Assembly (NCBI GenBank): GCA_013289955.1
Contig: JABCYZ010000005.1
Location: 186,001-250,000 of the forward strand
DNA from: Acidobacteriota bacterium
GTDB taxonomy: Bacteria; Acidobacteriota; Terriglobia; Acidiferrales; UBA7541
Direction of reading: 5' to 3'
Length of the DNA: 64,000 bases
Shown here piece after piece: positions 8,451-16,981 of the stretch. A model generated the notes under the pieces. That model made no database searches. It saw only the letters and a program-made list of their open reading frames with translations, and had not been told where the DNA came from. A program made the translations under genes and the position numbers. The first letter of the stretch is position 1. Every line of letters begins with the position of its first letter.

Positions 8451-9347
8451 TTGGGTGAATGGTTCAGGCGACAGGTGAGGCCATTGGCGGACACGCTTGT
8501 CGCCACGAGTGTCCTCTCGGCGATTCTGGTCGCAGGATCCATATCCCTCGCGCAATCGGATCCAACCGGAGATCCGGCCCCGACCAGATTGCGCTCTGAA
8601 ACCGTTTCCGCCTTCGATCGCTATGAACATCTGACCGAAGAGCGCAATGAAGCCGAACTGAAGCGCGGCTCCCGTCTCTTGTGGATTGATTCGCTCGGCG
8701 AGCCCGGGCGCCCGGAAGCTTACGCCAGCCTGAAGCGCGGCGAGGTACAAGTCCACCAGCTGACGACCCTCGACAACGGCAAGCCCATTGTCTGCCCAGG
8801 AGGAATGATTCATCACTGGGTGGGCGTGGTTTTCATTCCAGGCGCGAAGCTCGATGACGTTCTAGGCGTGCTTGAGGACTACGACCACCAGTCGACCATT
8901 TATTCGCCGGATGTGGAGCGCTCCAAGATCGAGTCCCACGACGGCGACCACTTTCGCGTGTTCCTCCGCTTCCGGCGGCACAAGGTCATCACCGTGGTGC
9001 TCGATACCGAGCACGACGTGCGCTATTTTCACGACGCTCCCGGCCGTGCTCACAGCCGCAGCTCCGCGGTACGCATCGCCGAAGTCGAAAATCCCGGGAA
9101 GAGCGACGAACGCGAAAGGCAGCCCGGCGATAATGGCGGTTTTTTGTGGCGCATGGAAACCTGGTGGCGGATGGAGGAACGCGACGGAGGCGTTTACGTG
9201 CAGAGCGAGGCGGCGTCGCTTACCCGCGACATTCCGACCGGTCTTGGCTGGCTGGTCGGTCCGTTCGTTACAGGCATTCCGAAGGAAACGCTTGCGTTCA
9301 CGCTCGAGGCCACGCGAAAAGCGGTTCTCGGCAGAGGGAACAAATGA
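8451..9347 (+). CDS. Exported protein of unknown function, possible START-like fold
   Basis: 298 residues. The N-terminus has a hydrophobic export or anchor segment (TLVATSVLSAILVAGSISLAQS). The rest contains a HHWVGVVFIPGAKLDDVLGVLEDYDHQ stretch and alternating strands reminiscent of a SRPBCC/START-like lipid-binding fold, plus WRMETWWRMEERDGGVYVQSEA; this assignment is weak. The TTG start at 8451 is supported by GGGAGG at 8435-8440 and by the absence of an ATG before the hydrophobic segment. It is convergent with a glycosyltransferase gene only 21 bases away. Confidence 0.75.
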   Translation: MGEWFRRQVRPLADTLVATSVLSAILVAGSISLAQSDPTGDPAPTRLRSETVSAFDRYEHLTEERNEAELKRGSRLLWIDSLGEPGRPEAYASLKRGEVQVHQLTTLDNGKPIVCPGGMIHHWVGVVFIPGAKLDDVLGVLEDYDHQSTIYSPDVERSKIESHDGDHFRVFLRFRRHKVITVVLDTEHDVRYFHDAPGRAHSRSSAVRIAEVENPGKSDERERQPGDNGGFLWRMETWWRMEERDGGVYVQSEAASLTRDIPTGLGWLVGPFVTGIPKETLAFTLEATRKAVLGRGNK

Positions 9348-9368
9348 TCCTGCTGCTCGAATGACTGT

Positions 9369-10619
9369 CTAATCGCTCGGAAGACTTTTCGCTTTGGCAT
9401 TTTTGAGGAGTTGCCAGATTGCGGCGGCGTTGCGATTCCAGTCCCATTCCTGGATCGTTTTGCTAGCCGCTTCGCCGACAACGCGCCGCAGATCAGGCTG
9501 TGACTGAAGCCGCCGAAGCAGCTTGCTGAGTGTTTCCGCGTCTCGCGGCTCGCGAAGAACAAAACCATCGATGCCGTCTTGCATGTAATCAGCGACACCC
9601 GCGCAAACGGATGTAATCGCCGGCAAGCCACACGCCATGGCTTCGGCTACAGGAAGCCCGAAGGAATCTTCCCGGCTCGGGCTGACATAAACGTCCGCGG
9701 CAGCATATAAGTCGAGCACTTCGGGGCTTGAAGCCTCCCAACGGCAATGGTCCTCCAAACCGAGTTGCGCGGCACGCTCCTTGAAGGTCTCCGCAGTATC
9801 GTTCCCCACCACCAGCAATCTGATTCGCAGCCCAGGAAGAGCCGCCATAGCCTCCAAAACGGTGGACAGCCCCTTGTTGCGCCAATCGTTGCCAATCAGG
9901 AGAAGAACGAAATCCTCGTCGCGAAAATCACGCCGCCGCCGGGCTTCCTGGCGCCGCCCGAGCCGGGCCGCCGAGGAAAAATGCTTCGTGTCCACGCCAT
10001 TCGGGATCACGGAGATATCTTCCCGGCGAAAGTGCTCCCGCAGAAGCCCCGCCGTGCGTTTCGAAACGGCCGCAAGAGTGACTTTGGGATCCTTGTAAAT
10101 CCGGCGTTCCAGCGCAGACAGGAACGCATAGTAAACCTTGCGGTGAATTTTTCGAAAAGAACCGGCATGGGCACTGGAATCCTCATTTTCTTCTCGAGCG
10201 AGATCCTTCAACCGATAAAACAGCGCATGAACGATCACCACATCGGGATGAAAACAATTGATTCCCGGCGACAGAACCAGATCGTAGTAAGCGCCGCCGA
10301 AGGTCGTGTGCCACTTTCGCAAGAACCCGTTCAAGAACACCCAAGCCAGGAATTGCGCCAGATGCGGACCGGGAATAGATGGAACCTTATGCCAGAATAC
10401 CGAGCCCGATGGCGCGGAATGTCCGGATTGCGCTGCTATGTGCCCGCTCAAGGAGAGGTCTTCGACGCGTTGCGCATAGAGATGGATCTCGCAGACGTAA
10501 TCGCGGGCGAGCCGCTCCACCAATTCCGCTATGGCGCGCTCCGTGCCATGGCGCTTGTCGACGAATGGCGAGACAACCGCGAGCCGCAAGTCAGCGTATC
10601 CAGCGGCGCGCCGGTTCAC
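9369..10619 (-). CDS. Glycosyltransferase family 4
   Basis: 416 residues, GT-B fold. It opens with LRLAVVSPFVDKRHGTERAIAEL (acceptor domain) and has VDTKHFS, then LLIGNDWRNKGLSTVLEA and the donor-site E-x7-E motif EDSFGLPVAE followed by AMACGLPAI. The start is GTG; a few residues of uncertainty remain because there is no strong ribosome-binding site. It overlaps the end of the O-antigen ligase-like gene upstream by 29 bases, so both belong to one polysaccharide operon on the minus strand. Confidence 0.92.
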   Translation of the reverse strand: MNRRAAGYADLRLAVVSPFVDKRHGTERAIAELVERLARDYVCEIHLYAQRVEDLSLSGHIAAQSGHSAPSGSVFWHKVPSIPGPHLAQFLAWVFLNGFLRKWHTTFGGAYYDLVLSPGINCFHPDVVIVHALFYRLKDLAREENEDSSAHAGSFRKIHRKVYYAFLSALERRIYKDPKVTLAAVSKRTAGLLREHFRREDISVIPNGVDTKHFSSAARLGRRQEARRRRDFRDEDFVLLLIGNDWRNKGLSTVLEAMAALPGLRIRLLVVGNDTAETFKERAAQLGLEDHCRWEASSPEVLDLYAAADVYVSPSREDSFGLPVAEAMACGLPAITSVCAGVADYMQDGIDGFVLREPRDAETLSKLLRRLQSQPDLRRVVGEAASKTIQEWDWNRNAAAIWQLLKNAKAKSLPSD

Positions 10620-12174
10620 TTACAGGAGCGTTAGCCGCATACTGCGCCGAAAGCGCGAGGGTGGGGAGCCGGAATAACAAACCGAGCAGCAGCCAAAGGT
10701 ACGCATTCAAGAGAAAATCTTCGTAGGGCTGAATCCCCCCAAACGTTGCAGGAAACAGTAAAAAAAACGCATACCAGAAAATCACAAACCCCAGCGGAAA
10801 CCACGGCGAACCTTTGAGTTTTTTGACCACCCTCCATGCGGCGAAAAGAATAGCTAAGCCCATGACGAGCCAAAGGATCAGTCCCACGATCCCCATTTCA
10901 ACAACGAGGGTCCCGAAGCCGCTTTCCACTCCGATCACAGGTGGCTTCACATTAAAAAATCGGGCGACATATTGTCCGCCGAGGGCCGTTGTTCCGATAC
11001 CATAACCATACGGCCAGCGATCGTAGTAGAAGGCTCCTAGAAAGTTGTCGACCGGGTATGTCCATCCTCGGTGCGTTAGTTCGCTTGTCGGACTACCTGG
11101 CGTGAGGGTTTCTTCGTATATGGCGAGTCGCGACATGAGGGCGTCCGGGTACGCATAGAAAAGCACAACAATTCCCAAACCGATGCCGATTGCGACACGC
11201 TGAATAGAGCGAAAAACGCGCCGCGCCTCCCCTTGCCGCCACGGTGCGCCCCAGATAAAAGCGACACTGGTTGCCGCGGCATTGATCATGCCCCACAGGA
11301 ACGAGCCTCGAGACGCAGTCAGGAATGCCCCCGCCGCCGTCACCGGAATGGCGATAAACGCGAAAGCTCTCCCTTTCTTTTGGCGTAGAAGAAGGTAACC
11401 GCTAAAGCCCAGGACAAGGATCCAGGCCACCATGATGAAATCCGCGTAACGGCCCGCGCTAACGAAGACCGAAGTAGGCCGATAAGCGGTGACGCCTGAC
11501 GCGGTCACACGATAGAGGCTGCTCAGCGCCCTGAGATCTTCGGTCTGCACTTCGGGGTTTAGGAAGCTCGGGCCCAGAATGGATTGAGTGATGCCAAGCG
11601 AAACGATGACGAGGACCAAAACCAAATTCACCGTGAAGAAACGGCGCAGCTCTGCCTCCGAATTCAGGAGCGCGTAACCAATAAAAATCAATGGCACGTA
11701 ATAGAAAAATATTTTGAAACCCATCAGCCCATACCAAATGCTGGTCGAGGCTGGATTGAATATCTGAATGACGCCAAACCAGACAAAGATCAAAACCGGC
11801 ATGAGAAAAGGCGGCCGGAAAATCGTCACTTCTTTTCGGCGAACGGCCACAAAAAACGAGATGTACACGATCAGGACAAGAAAATCCTTCGCAAAATAGA
11901 TCGCCATGTTATTGCCGAGGAATTTCCGCACAAAATCCTCGAACAGCAGCCAGCTTAAGAAGAAGTACACGCCGTTGCGCCAGCTGTGGAGAATCGCGAC
12001 GACGACTGCCACGCCCGCGAGGCAGAGTGCAGCGTAGGCCAAACCAGTTATGTCGCCGTTGATTACGTACTGAGCAGCTTCGTACGCGGCGAACGCGCCG
12101 ACGACGAGAGTGCCTAATCCGAGCAGCCGCCGTCTTCCGAATTGGCCTGAAGGGAGAACTGATGCAACTCTCAT
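10591..12174 (-). CDS. O-antigen ligase/polymerase-like membrane protein
   Basis: 527 residues with about eleven or twelve membrane helices and a large periplasmic loop around residues 330-400 (ALMSRLAIYEETLTPGSPTS, TYPVDNFLGAFYYDRWPYGYG), the layout of Wzy_C/WaaL proteins. The loop holds the RG/TH-type residues usually found there (TASRGSFLWG, ELTHRGW). It would join or ligate lipid-linked glycans in the inner membrane. The adjoining glycosyltransferase gene overlaps its 3' end. Whether it is a ligase or a polymerase cannot be decided from sequence alone. Confidence 0.82.
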   Translation of the reverse strand: MRVASVLPSGQFGRRRLLGLGTLVVGAFAAYEAAQYVINGDITGLAYAALCLAGVAVVVAILHSWRNGVYFFLSWLLFEDFVRKFLGNNMAIYFAKDFLVLIVYISFFVAVRRKEVTIFRPPFLMPVLIFVWFGVIQIFNPASTSIWYGLMGFKIFFYYVPLIFIGYALLNSEAELRRFFTVNLVLVLVIVSLGITQSILGPSFLNPEVQTEDLRALSSLYRVTASGVTAYRPTSVFVSAGRYADFIMVAWILVLGFSGYLLLRQKKGRAFAFIAIPVTAAGAFLTASRGSFLWGMINAAATSVAFIWGAPWRQGEARRVFRSIQRVAIGIGLGIVVLFYAYPDALMSRLAIYEETLTPGSPTSELTHRGWTYPVDNFLGAFYYDRWPYGYGIGTTALGGQYVARFFNVKPPVIGVESGFGTLVVEMGIVGLILWLVMGLAILFAAWRVVKKLKGSPWFPLGFVIFWYAFFLLFPATFGGIQPYEDFLLNAYLWLLLGLLFRLPTLALSAQYAANAPVSEPARRWIR

Positions 12175-12506
12175 AGGATGGCTTTATGCCGGACCTTGTG
12201 ATTATTACCGAGTCTCAAGTATTCCGAAAGGGGCATCCCTTCAGCTTCGGCGTCCGGTTCCTACAATTCTGGCGTCTTGTATGGCCTTCAGCCGAAGCTC
12301 TATACTCGCCCTGTAGAAAGTCTGTCTTCGCCCCGAGCAGGAACTGGAGAGAAATAGAACGTGGCCACTCTGGCTTCTAGGACTAATTTTCCTGGAATAA
12401 TGGGACTTAACTGCTTAACTAAACATTCTAAGGGAAGTGACTAAGAGCACCACGGCGCTTAGGGAGCTGTTGTGCAGCAGCGAACTGTCGGCGGACTCGG
12501 AGGCAG
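12175..12506. other. Intergenic region between divergent genes
   Basis: 332 bases between the minus-strand O-antigen ligase-like gene and the plus-strand acyltransferase. The region is AT-richer than its neighbours, as expected for divergent promoters, but I could not name a convincing -35/-10 pair. A 64-codon frame at 12186-12380 has no ribosome-binding site and no recognisable content. Confidence 0.4.
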
Positions 12507-13610
12507 ATGGATTCGACGAATATTATTCGCCCCAAAATGCCGGAGCTCGACTCGCTGCGAGGTGTGGCGATCCTGATGGTGGTTTTCTATCACGGATTTT
12601 TCTGGTCGAATGGTTTGGGAGGGCTATCGGGAGCTGCCAAATTCTTTGTAAACCTCACGAGATTCGGCTGGCTGGGAGTAAATCTGTTTTTCGTATTGTC
12701 GGGATTCCTGATAACGGGAATTCTGGTTGATTCAAAAACACAGGAGCATTACTTCCGAAGATTTTACACGCGGCGCGCGTTGAGAATCTTGCCTGCTTTT
12801 TATGCGCTCTTGGTGATTTTATTTTTCATCCCTTCGCAGAGCCACGCTTATTTGGTGCTCAGCTTCTTTTATATGTCGAATCTGGCTCCGCCCTTGAGCA
12901 TTCCGATGACGTACCCAATGCTCTGGTCGCTCGCGGTTGAGGAGCATTTCTATCTTGTTTGGCCCGTCGCGGTGCGACTTCTTTCCGGCCGCACAATGAA
13001 GATTCTTGCGGCGGCAATCGTCTGCAGCGAGCCCTTATTGCGGGCCTGGTATTTCGTCCGCGGATGGCCGGGGGGGTCGGGATTTTTAACGTGGCTTGTG
13101 GCGGATGGCCTCGCGATGGGCGCGATATTAGCGATGGTTGTCCGGTTACCTCAATTCACGAGGAAGAACCTTGTTTCGTTTGTTGTTGTGGTGGTCGGAG
13201 TGGCAGCTTCAATGGCTCTACTCGGGGCGCCGTACGGGATACTGACACAGCGTCGTCTCCTGGGCGCTTCGCTGTTACTGACTATGGCTCAACTATTCTT
13301 TCTAGGAGCGCTTGGACTGACATTGTTTTTGGGCACAGGTAAATGGCGAGAGCTGGTATGTATCCGCATACTGCGATTTTATGGAGAAATCAGTTATGGG
13401 CTCTATTTGATCCATTGGCTATTCTTTGCTGGATACGACACGATCGTCTCCAAGCTCTGGCCATCGGCGCACCCTGCTTTGGGGAAAATGACGCTAATGT
13501 CGTTGCGATTTGTTTGCGCCGCAGGACTCGCTTCGATTGCGGCATTCCTTTCTAGAAAATACTACGAGGCGCCCTTTCTCCGTCTAAAAAATCGTTGGAC
13601 TGCGGCGTGA
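12507..13610 (+). CDS. Acyltransferase family 3 (OafA/YrhL-like)
   Basis: 367 residues with about ten membrane helices. The first helix carries the family signature LDSLRGVAILMVVFYHGFFW, whose His is the catalytic candidate, followed by VNLFFVLSGFLITGIL and YTRRALRILPAFY, the conserved R-x-x-R-I-x-P segment. The ATG at 12507 follows GGAGGC. It probably O-acetylates or otherwise acylates a surface glycan, consistent with nearby glycosyltransferases and the O-antigen ligase-like gene. It lacks a C-terminal SGNH domain. Confidence 0.9.
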   Translation: MDSTNIIRPKMPELDSLRGVAILMVVFYHGFFWSNGLGGLSGAAKFFVNLTRFGWLGVNLFFVLSGFLITGILVDSKTQEHYFRRFYTRRALRILPAFYALLVILFFIPSQSHAYLVLSFFYMSNLAPPLSIPMTYPMLWSLAVEEHFYLVWPVAVRLLSGRTMKILAAAIVCSEPLLRAWYFVRGWPGGSGFLTWLVADGLAMGAILAMVVRLPQFTRKNLVSFVVVVVGVAASMALLGAPYGILTQRRLLGASLLLTMAQLFFLGALGLTLFLGTGKWRELVCIRILRFYGEISYGLYLIHWLFFAGYDTIVSKLWPSAHPALGKMTLMSLRFVCAAGLASIAAFLSRKYYEAPFLRLKNRWTAA

Positions 13611-14222
13611 GAATCGAGCCTCGAAGGACTGAACGAGAAATGTTTCAGTGTGCGGCTTGGATGACTAGAAGATGATTGTCGCACGAGATAGATTCGCTCG
13701 AAAAAGCCATCGAGGCGATGCGCAGCATCCATGCCAGCGATTTGCGAGTGAGTTGATAACCGTTCGGGGGAAACACCAGATGATCCCGGAGCTTCAGACC
13801 TGCCCGGGGAAGGAACTGTCGCTCGAGAAGATCGAAGAAAATCGGTGAAATGTGCGTAGGCTCTCCGTCCTTGTCCATGGTCCTGATTTTTCCGGCCGAG
13901 CCGCGAGCCGAAATCCGATTCGTTGAAATCGACCGAAAGATGTGGAAGCCCCGCTTCGAAGCCGTTGGCATTGCGGTCAACAGCTGCTGGCGAGTCCCCC
14001 TAACGGGGTTGTCATCTGGAGCTCGTCGATTATTTTTCTAGGCCGTTCCCTCACAGTGTCCTTCGGCACTGTCGTGTCCCGGATTTTTTCCTGGCAAATC
14101 GAGTTGCATCCTTTCACCGCGAAGCAATTCCATGAGGCGAAATATCTTAGTCTTCGTCGCCGCGTGCGCGCGCGTCGCCTTCTATGAAATACTTGGGCTC
14201 GAACCTAAACTTGGGAGTTCTC
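13611..14222. other. Long intergenic region with one doubtful reading frame
   Basis: 612 bases with no gene I can support. A minus-strand frame at 13645-13980 (111 codons) contains a plausible stretch (ISPIFFDLLERQFLPRAGLKL) but has no ribosome-binding site and no family I recognise; it may be a gene remnant. At 14053-14072 the arms ACAGTG/CACTGT enclose a C(TTCG)G hairpin, followed about 12 bases later by a run of six T, which could be a weak terminator for plus-strand transcripts. The stretch is otherwise featureless. Confidence 0.35.
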
Positions 14223-14486
14223 ATGCCACTCTACCTTTCGCAACACACGCTCGCCTGCCTGACGCGCCAAGGCGCGGAGACGCTCGCGCAACGCATGCAG
14301 GGCGGTGGTCCCGCTTGTGCCGACCGCGTGCTGGTCAACATGCTTGAAGGAAAGATGTTTGCCGAGTTCCGTGCGGACTCCCGCGAGACGCTCGAAGCGT
14401 GGCTGAAGGCAGAAGGAATGCACTACGACTGGGTCGTGCGGATCGAGTGGGAAACGCGCAATGGCAAGCTGGAAATTGCCGGATAG
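14223..14486 (+). CDS. Small conserved-looking protein of unknown function
   Basis: 87 residues beginning MPLYLSQHTLACLTRQGAETL, with an alpha/beta pattern (DRVLVNMLEGKMFAEFRADSRETLEAWLKAEG) resembling small ferredoxin-like or DUF4242-type proteins. I do not assign a family. I chose the ATG at 14223 because GGGAG lies five bases upstream; an ATG at 14184 has no such site. No signal peptide or membrane segment, so it should be cytoplasmic. It precedes a sulfurtransferase gene by 147 bases; a link is not shown. Confidence 0.65.
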   Translation: MPLYLSQHTLACLTRQGAETLAQRMQGGGPACADRVLVNMLEGKMFAEFRADSRETLEAWLKAEGMHYDWVVRIEWETRNGKLEIAG

Positions 14487-14633
14487 GGTTCCATAAACTA
14501 TTCTAAATAATAAGGTTAGCTGACCTCAGAGAGCGAGCGCGGTGGACCCCAGAATGTCGATGAAAAAGAGGGTGATTTACGGCCTCATCTGCGCTACTCT
14601 TTTCTTCTTACGTCTAACCTGAAGGGGAACACT

Positions 14634-15500
14634 ATGTCTGACTATGCGCATCCAGAAGTACTCGTAACCACCGAATGGGTGGCCTCTCACTCGAAAGACC
14701 CGGGCCTTCGCGTTGTAGAAGTCGACGTCGACACCACCGCCTACGATCAAGGCCATGTGGACGGCGCCATCTCCTGGAACTGGCAAACCGAACTGCAGGA
14801 CGCCCTCCGCCGCGATCTTGCGCAGCCCATCGCTTTCGAGGAGTTGCTCGGCAAAGCCGGGATCTCTCCGGAAACCACGATCGTTCTCTATGGCGACAAC
14901 AACAACTGGTTCGCGGCCTGGGCGTTCTGGCAGCTGAAATACTACGGCCACGAAAAAGTCCTGATCATGAACGGCGGCCGCAAGAAGTGGCTCGAAGAAA
15001 AGCGCCCGCTCACCTCGGACAAGCCCTCGCCCGCCGCAACTTCCTACAAGGTGAAAGCAGCGAACGCCGCCATTCGTGCGAAGCGCGACGACGTTTTCGC
15101 CGCCATCGAGAAAAAGTCTGGCGCGCAGCTCGTCGATGTGCGCTCCGTCGATGAATTCACGGGAAAAATCATCGCGCCTCCCGGCATGACCGAGACGGCA
15201 CAGCGCGCGGGGCACATTCCCGGCGCGGCAAACATTCCGTGGGCGCAAGCGGTCAACGAGGACGGCACGTTCAAGAGCGGCGACGCGCTGAAGCAGCTCT
15301 ACGCCGCGAAAGGCATCAGCGGCGATCGCGAGGTCATCGCCTATTGCCGCATCGGAGAGCGCAGCTCGCACACCTGGTTCGTCCTCAAATACCTCCTGGG
15401 CATCAAGGACGTGCGCAACTACGACGGCTCGTGGACAGAGTGGGGAAACTTGATTGGCGCGCCAATCGAGAAAGGAATTTCGGCCGCGGCCGCGAACTAG
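14634..15500 (+). CDS. Thiosulfate/3-mercaptopyruvate sulfurtransferase
   Basis: 288 residues made of two rhodanese domains. The N-terminal domain (residues 10-125) is inactive, with YGDNNNWFAAW where the catalytic loop would be. The C-terminal domain (160-280) has DVRSVDEFTGK and the active-site loop CRIGERSSHT with the persulfide-forming Cys at residue 238. The loop CRIGERS matches the thiosulfate-type of actinobacterial CysA/SseA-like enzymes more than the 3-mercaptopyruvate CG-S-G-V-T type. It transfers sulfane sulfur to cyanide or thiols in the cytoplasm. An intrinsic terminator follows at 15555-15593. Confidence 0.93.
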   Translation: MSDYAHPEVLVTTEWVASHSKDPGLRVVEVDVDTTAYDQGHVDGAISWNWQTELQDALRRDLAQPIAFEELLGKAGISPETTIVLYGDNNNWFAAWAFWQLKYYGHEKVLIMNGGRKKWLEEKRPLTSDKPSPAATSYKVKAANAAIRAKRDDVFAAIEKKSGAQLVDVRSVDEFTGKIIAPPGMTETAQRAGHIPGAANIPWAQAVNEDGTFKSGDALKQLYAAKGISGDREVIAYCRIGERSSHTWFVLKYLLGIKDVRNYDGSWTEWGNLIGAPIEKGISAAAAN

Positions 15501-15554
15501 ATCCGGGCCGCTCGTATAAAAACCGTACGTCCGAAAACAGAATCACAAAAAACG

Positions 15555-15593
15555 AAGCGGGGCGCGATCATTCGCACTCCGCTTTATTTTTTT
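15555..15593 (+). terminator. Intrinsic terminator after the sulfurtransferase gene
   Basis: Arms AAGCGG (15555-15560) and CCGCTT (15579-15584), an inner GCG/CGC pair, then TATTTTTTT. It lies between convergent genes; the A-rich stretch before the left arm could let it work on both strands. Confidence 0.75.
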
Positions 15594-15622
15594 AATAGAA
15601 TCCGTCTGTTTGCGTCTGGATC

Positions 15623-16435
15623 TTATTTCGGCGCGGACGCCGGCTTCAAGAACATGGAATCGTCCACCGGAACATTGTTCTTGATCTGCGTCAGCCGCAG
15701 GGTAAAAACGTTGCCCTTCTCGACGTGCCGCATGCGAAAAGCGAAGTAGGCTCCGTCGACTTCCCGGTAGTCATCCAAGTAGTTTTCCACCTTATAGTCG
15801 CCGTCCTCGCGGTGGAGCGTATCGTCGGTGCGAACAGGGAAGCCGCTTTCCGTGTCGAAATAAATTTTCGATGTAAGCTTCTTCTCGGGAGAGAACTCCA
15901 GCACGTAGGCCGTGTGCACCCCCACTTTTTCCGTCCCGAGAACGTGCCCGTTAACGGCCATCAAGAGAGCGTCGGCACGGTCGTTGAAATTGGACTGCCG
16001 GATACGGCTCTCGAGCGCCGGGCCCGTAATCTCATGCATGCCGCCGGCGGGATCCTCGATCCAAGCGATCTTGCCATTGCATACTTCGCGGATCACCACG
16101 CCATTCGAGAGCGTTATCTTGAACAGAGTCTTGTTCGGCGCTTTGCTGAAAATTTCAATGGCCGCAAAGCCGGAAGCATCTTCCGTCTGATAGATGCCCT
16201 TCAGATAGCGCGTCGAGAAGCCGGCCCAGACAGAGTGGCCTCCGCTGACGGTTTCAAACTTTTCGAGCAAATCCTTTGTACTGGGGAGTGGCGCCACGCC
16301 CGGAGCCAGTTTCGTCACCGAGCTGACCGGGGTTACGGGCGCAACACTCGGCGAGGGATTCTGCGCCACCGAATAGACGGGCAACAACATTCCAACTACG
16401 GCCGAGGCAACGAGGGGCACGAGCCTGCGGTTCAT
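15623..16435 (-). CDS. Exported LolA-like-fold protein of unknown function
   Basis: 270 residues. A signal peptide (RRLVPLVASAVVGMLLPVYSVAQ) and a Pro/Val-rich linker precede a domain of repeated beta-strands: FETVSGGHSVWAGFSTRYLKG, IEIFSKAPNKTLFKITL, GKIAWIEDPAGG, KIYFDTESGFPVR. This order resembles LolA/LolB-like outer-membrane lipoprotein carriers. The start at 16435 has a GGAGGAAAA ribosome-binding site; the reading frame extends further upstream but without sense. It is probably periplasmic. A role in lipid or haem handling is possible but not shown. Confidence 0.8.
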   Translation of the reverse strand: MNRRLVPLVASAVVGMLLPVYSVAQNPSPSVAPVTPVSSVTKLAPGVAPLPSTKDLLEKFETVSGGHSVWAGFSTRYLKGIYQTEDASGFAAIEIFSKAPNKTLFKITLSNGVVIREVCNGKIAWIEDPAGGMHEITGPALESRIRQSNFNDRADALLMAVNGHVLGTEKVGVHTAYVLEFSPEKKLTSKIYFDTESGFPVRTDDTLHREDGDYKVENYLDDYREVDGAYFAFRMRHVEKGNVFTLRLTQIKNNVPVDDSMFLKPASAPK

Positions 16436-16702
16436 ATTTTCCTCCAACACAGGAAATCGTGTGAACGAATCTATGTTCAAGTATGAGTGGCATTCCCGGA
16501 AAGATAGATTCATCGAGGTGCAGGGTAGTCGAAAAGAGACTGTCCAAAAGGGCAGGCCGGCAAAAGCAAGCAGCTCTCCCTGAAAGAGTCTGGCCGATAT
16601 CCGCAGATGCGGCTTGGGTTTCATCCTTCCTCTGCCGAATTTATGGGGCGCCTGGCGGGCAATTGGGGATAGAATACGCGCCTGCTTGGGAGACCGGGAA
16701 TC

Positions 16703-16981
16703 ATGCAACAGATTGAAAAATGTAAGCCGCGCTACCCTTTCCTCGCCGACCGGAAGCTGGTGGAAGAGAATTCCGGCGCGCGCATGACCTCCGAGATCAG
16801 CGATTTGAGTCTCACAGGGTGTTACGTGAAGCACATGCCTTCCTGGCTCCTGCAGCGCGAGTCCCTGGAAGTGTTGAGGCTTTGGCTGCCCGAAGCGCCG
16901 GAGCAGCCTAAAGAAAGTTCAAGCCTGAAGCACGTACGTTTTTTCATTCATCGCACAGAGATCCGTCGGGAGAAATCATGA
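16703..16981 (+). CDS. Short PilZ-like protein, C-terminal half atypical
   Basis: 92 residues. The first 50 match the start of a PilZ domain (KPRYPFLADRKLVEE, then the D-x-S-x-x-G signature as DLSLTGCYVK). The usual c-di-GMP RxxxR motif is not clearly present, and after residue 45 the expected barrel strands are replaced by a short Leu-rich stretch. I checked the other two frames across this point and found no continuation of a PilZ domain. The stop overlaps the start of the M20 peptidase gene by four bases, indicating translational coupling. It may be a decayed or minimal PilZ protein. Confidence 0.6.
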   Translation: MQQIEKCKPRYPFLADRKLVEENSGARMTSEISDLSLTGCYVKHMPSWLLQRESLEVLRLWLPEAPEQPKESSSLKHVRFFIHRTEIRREKS

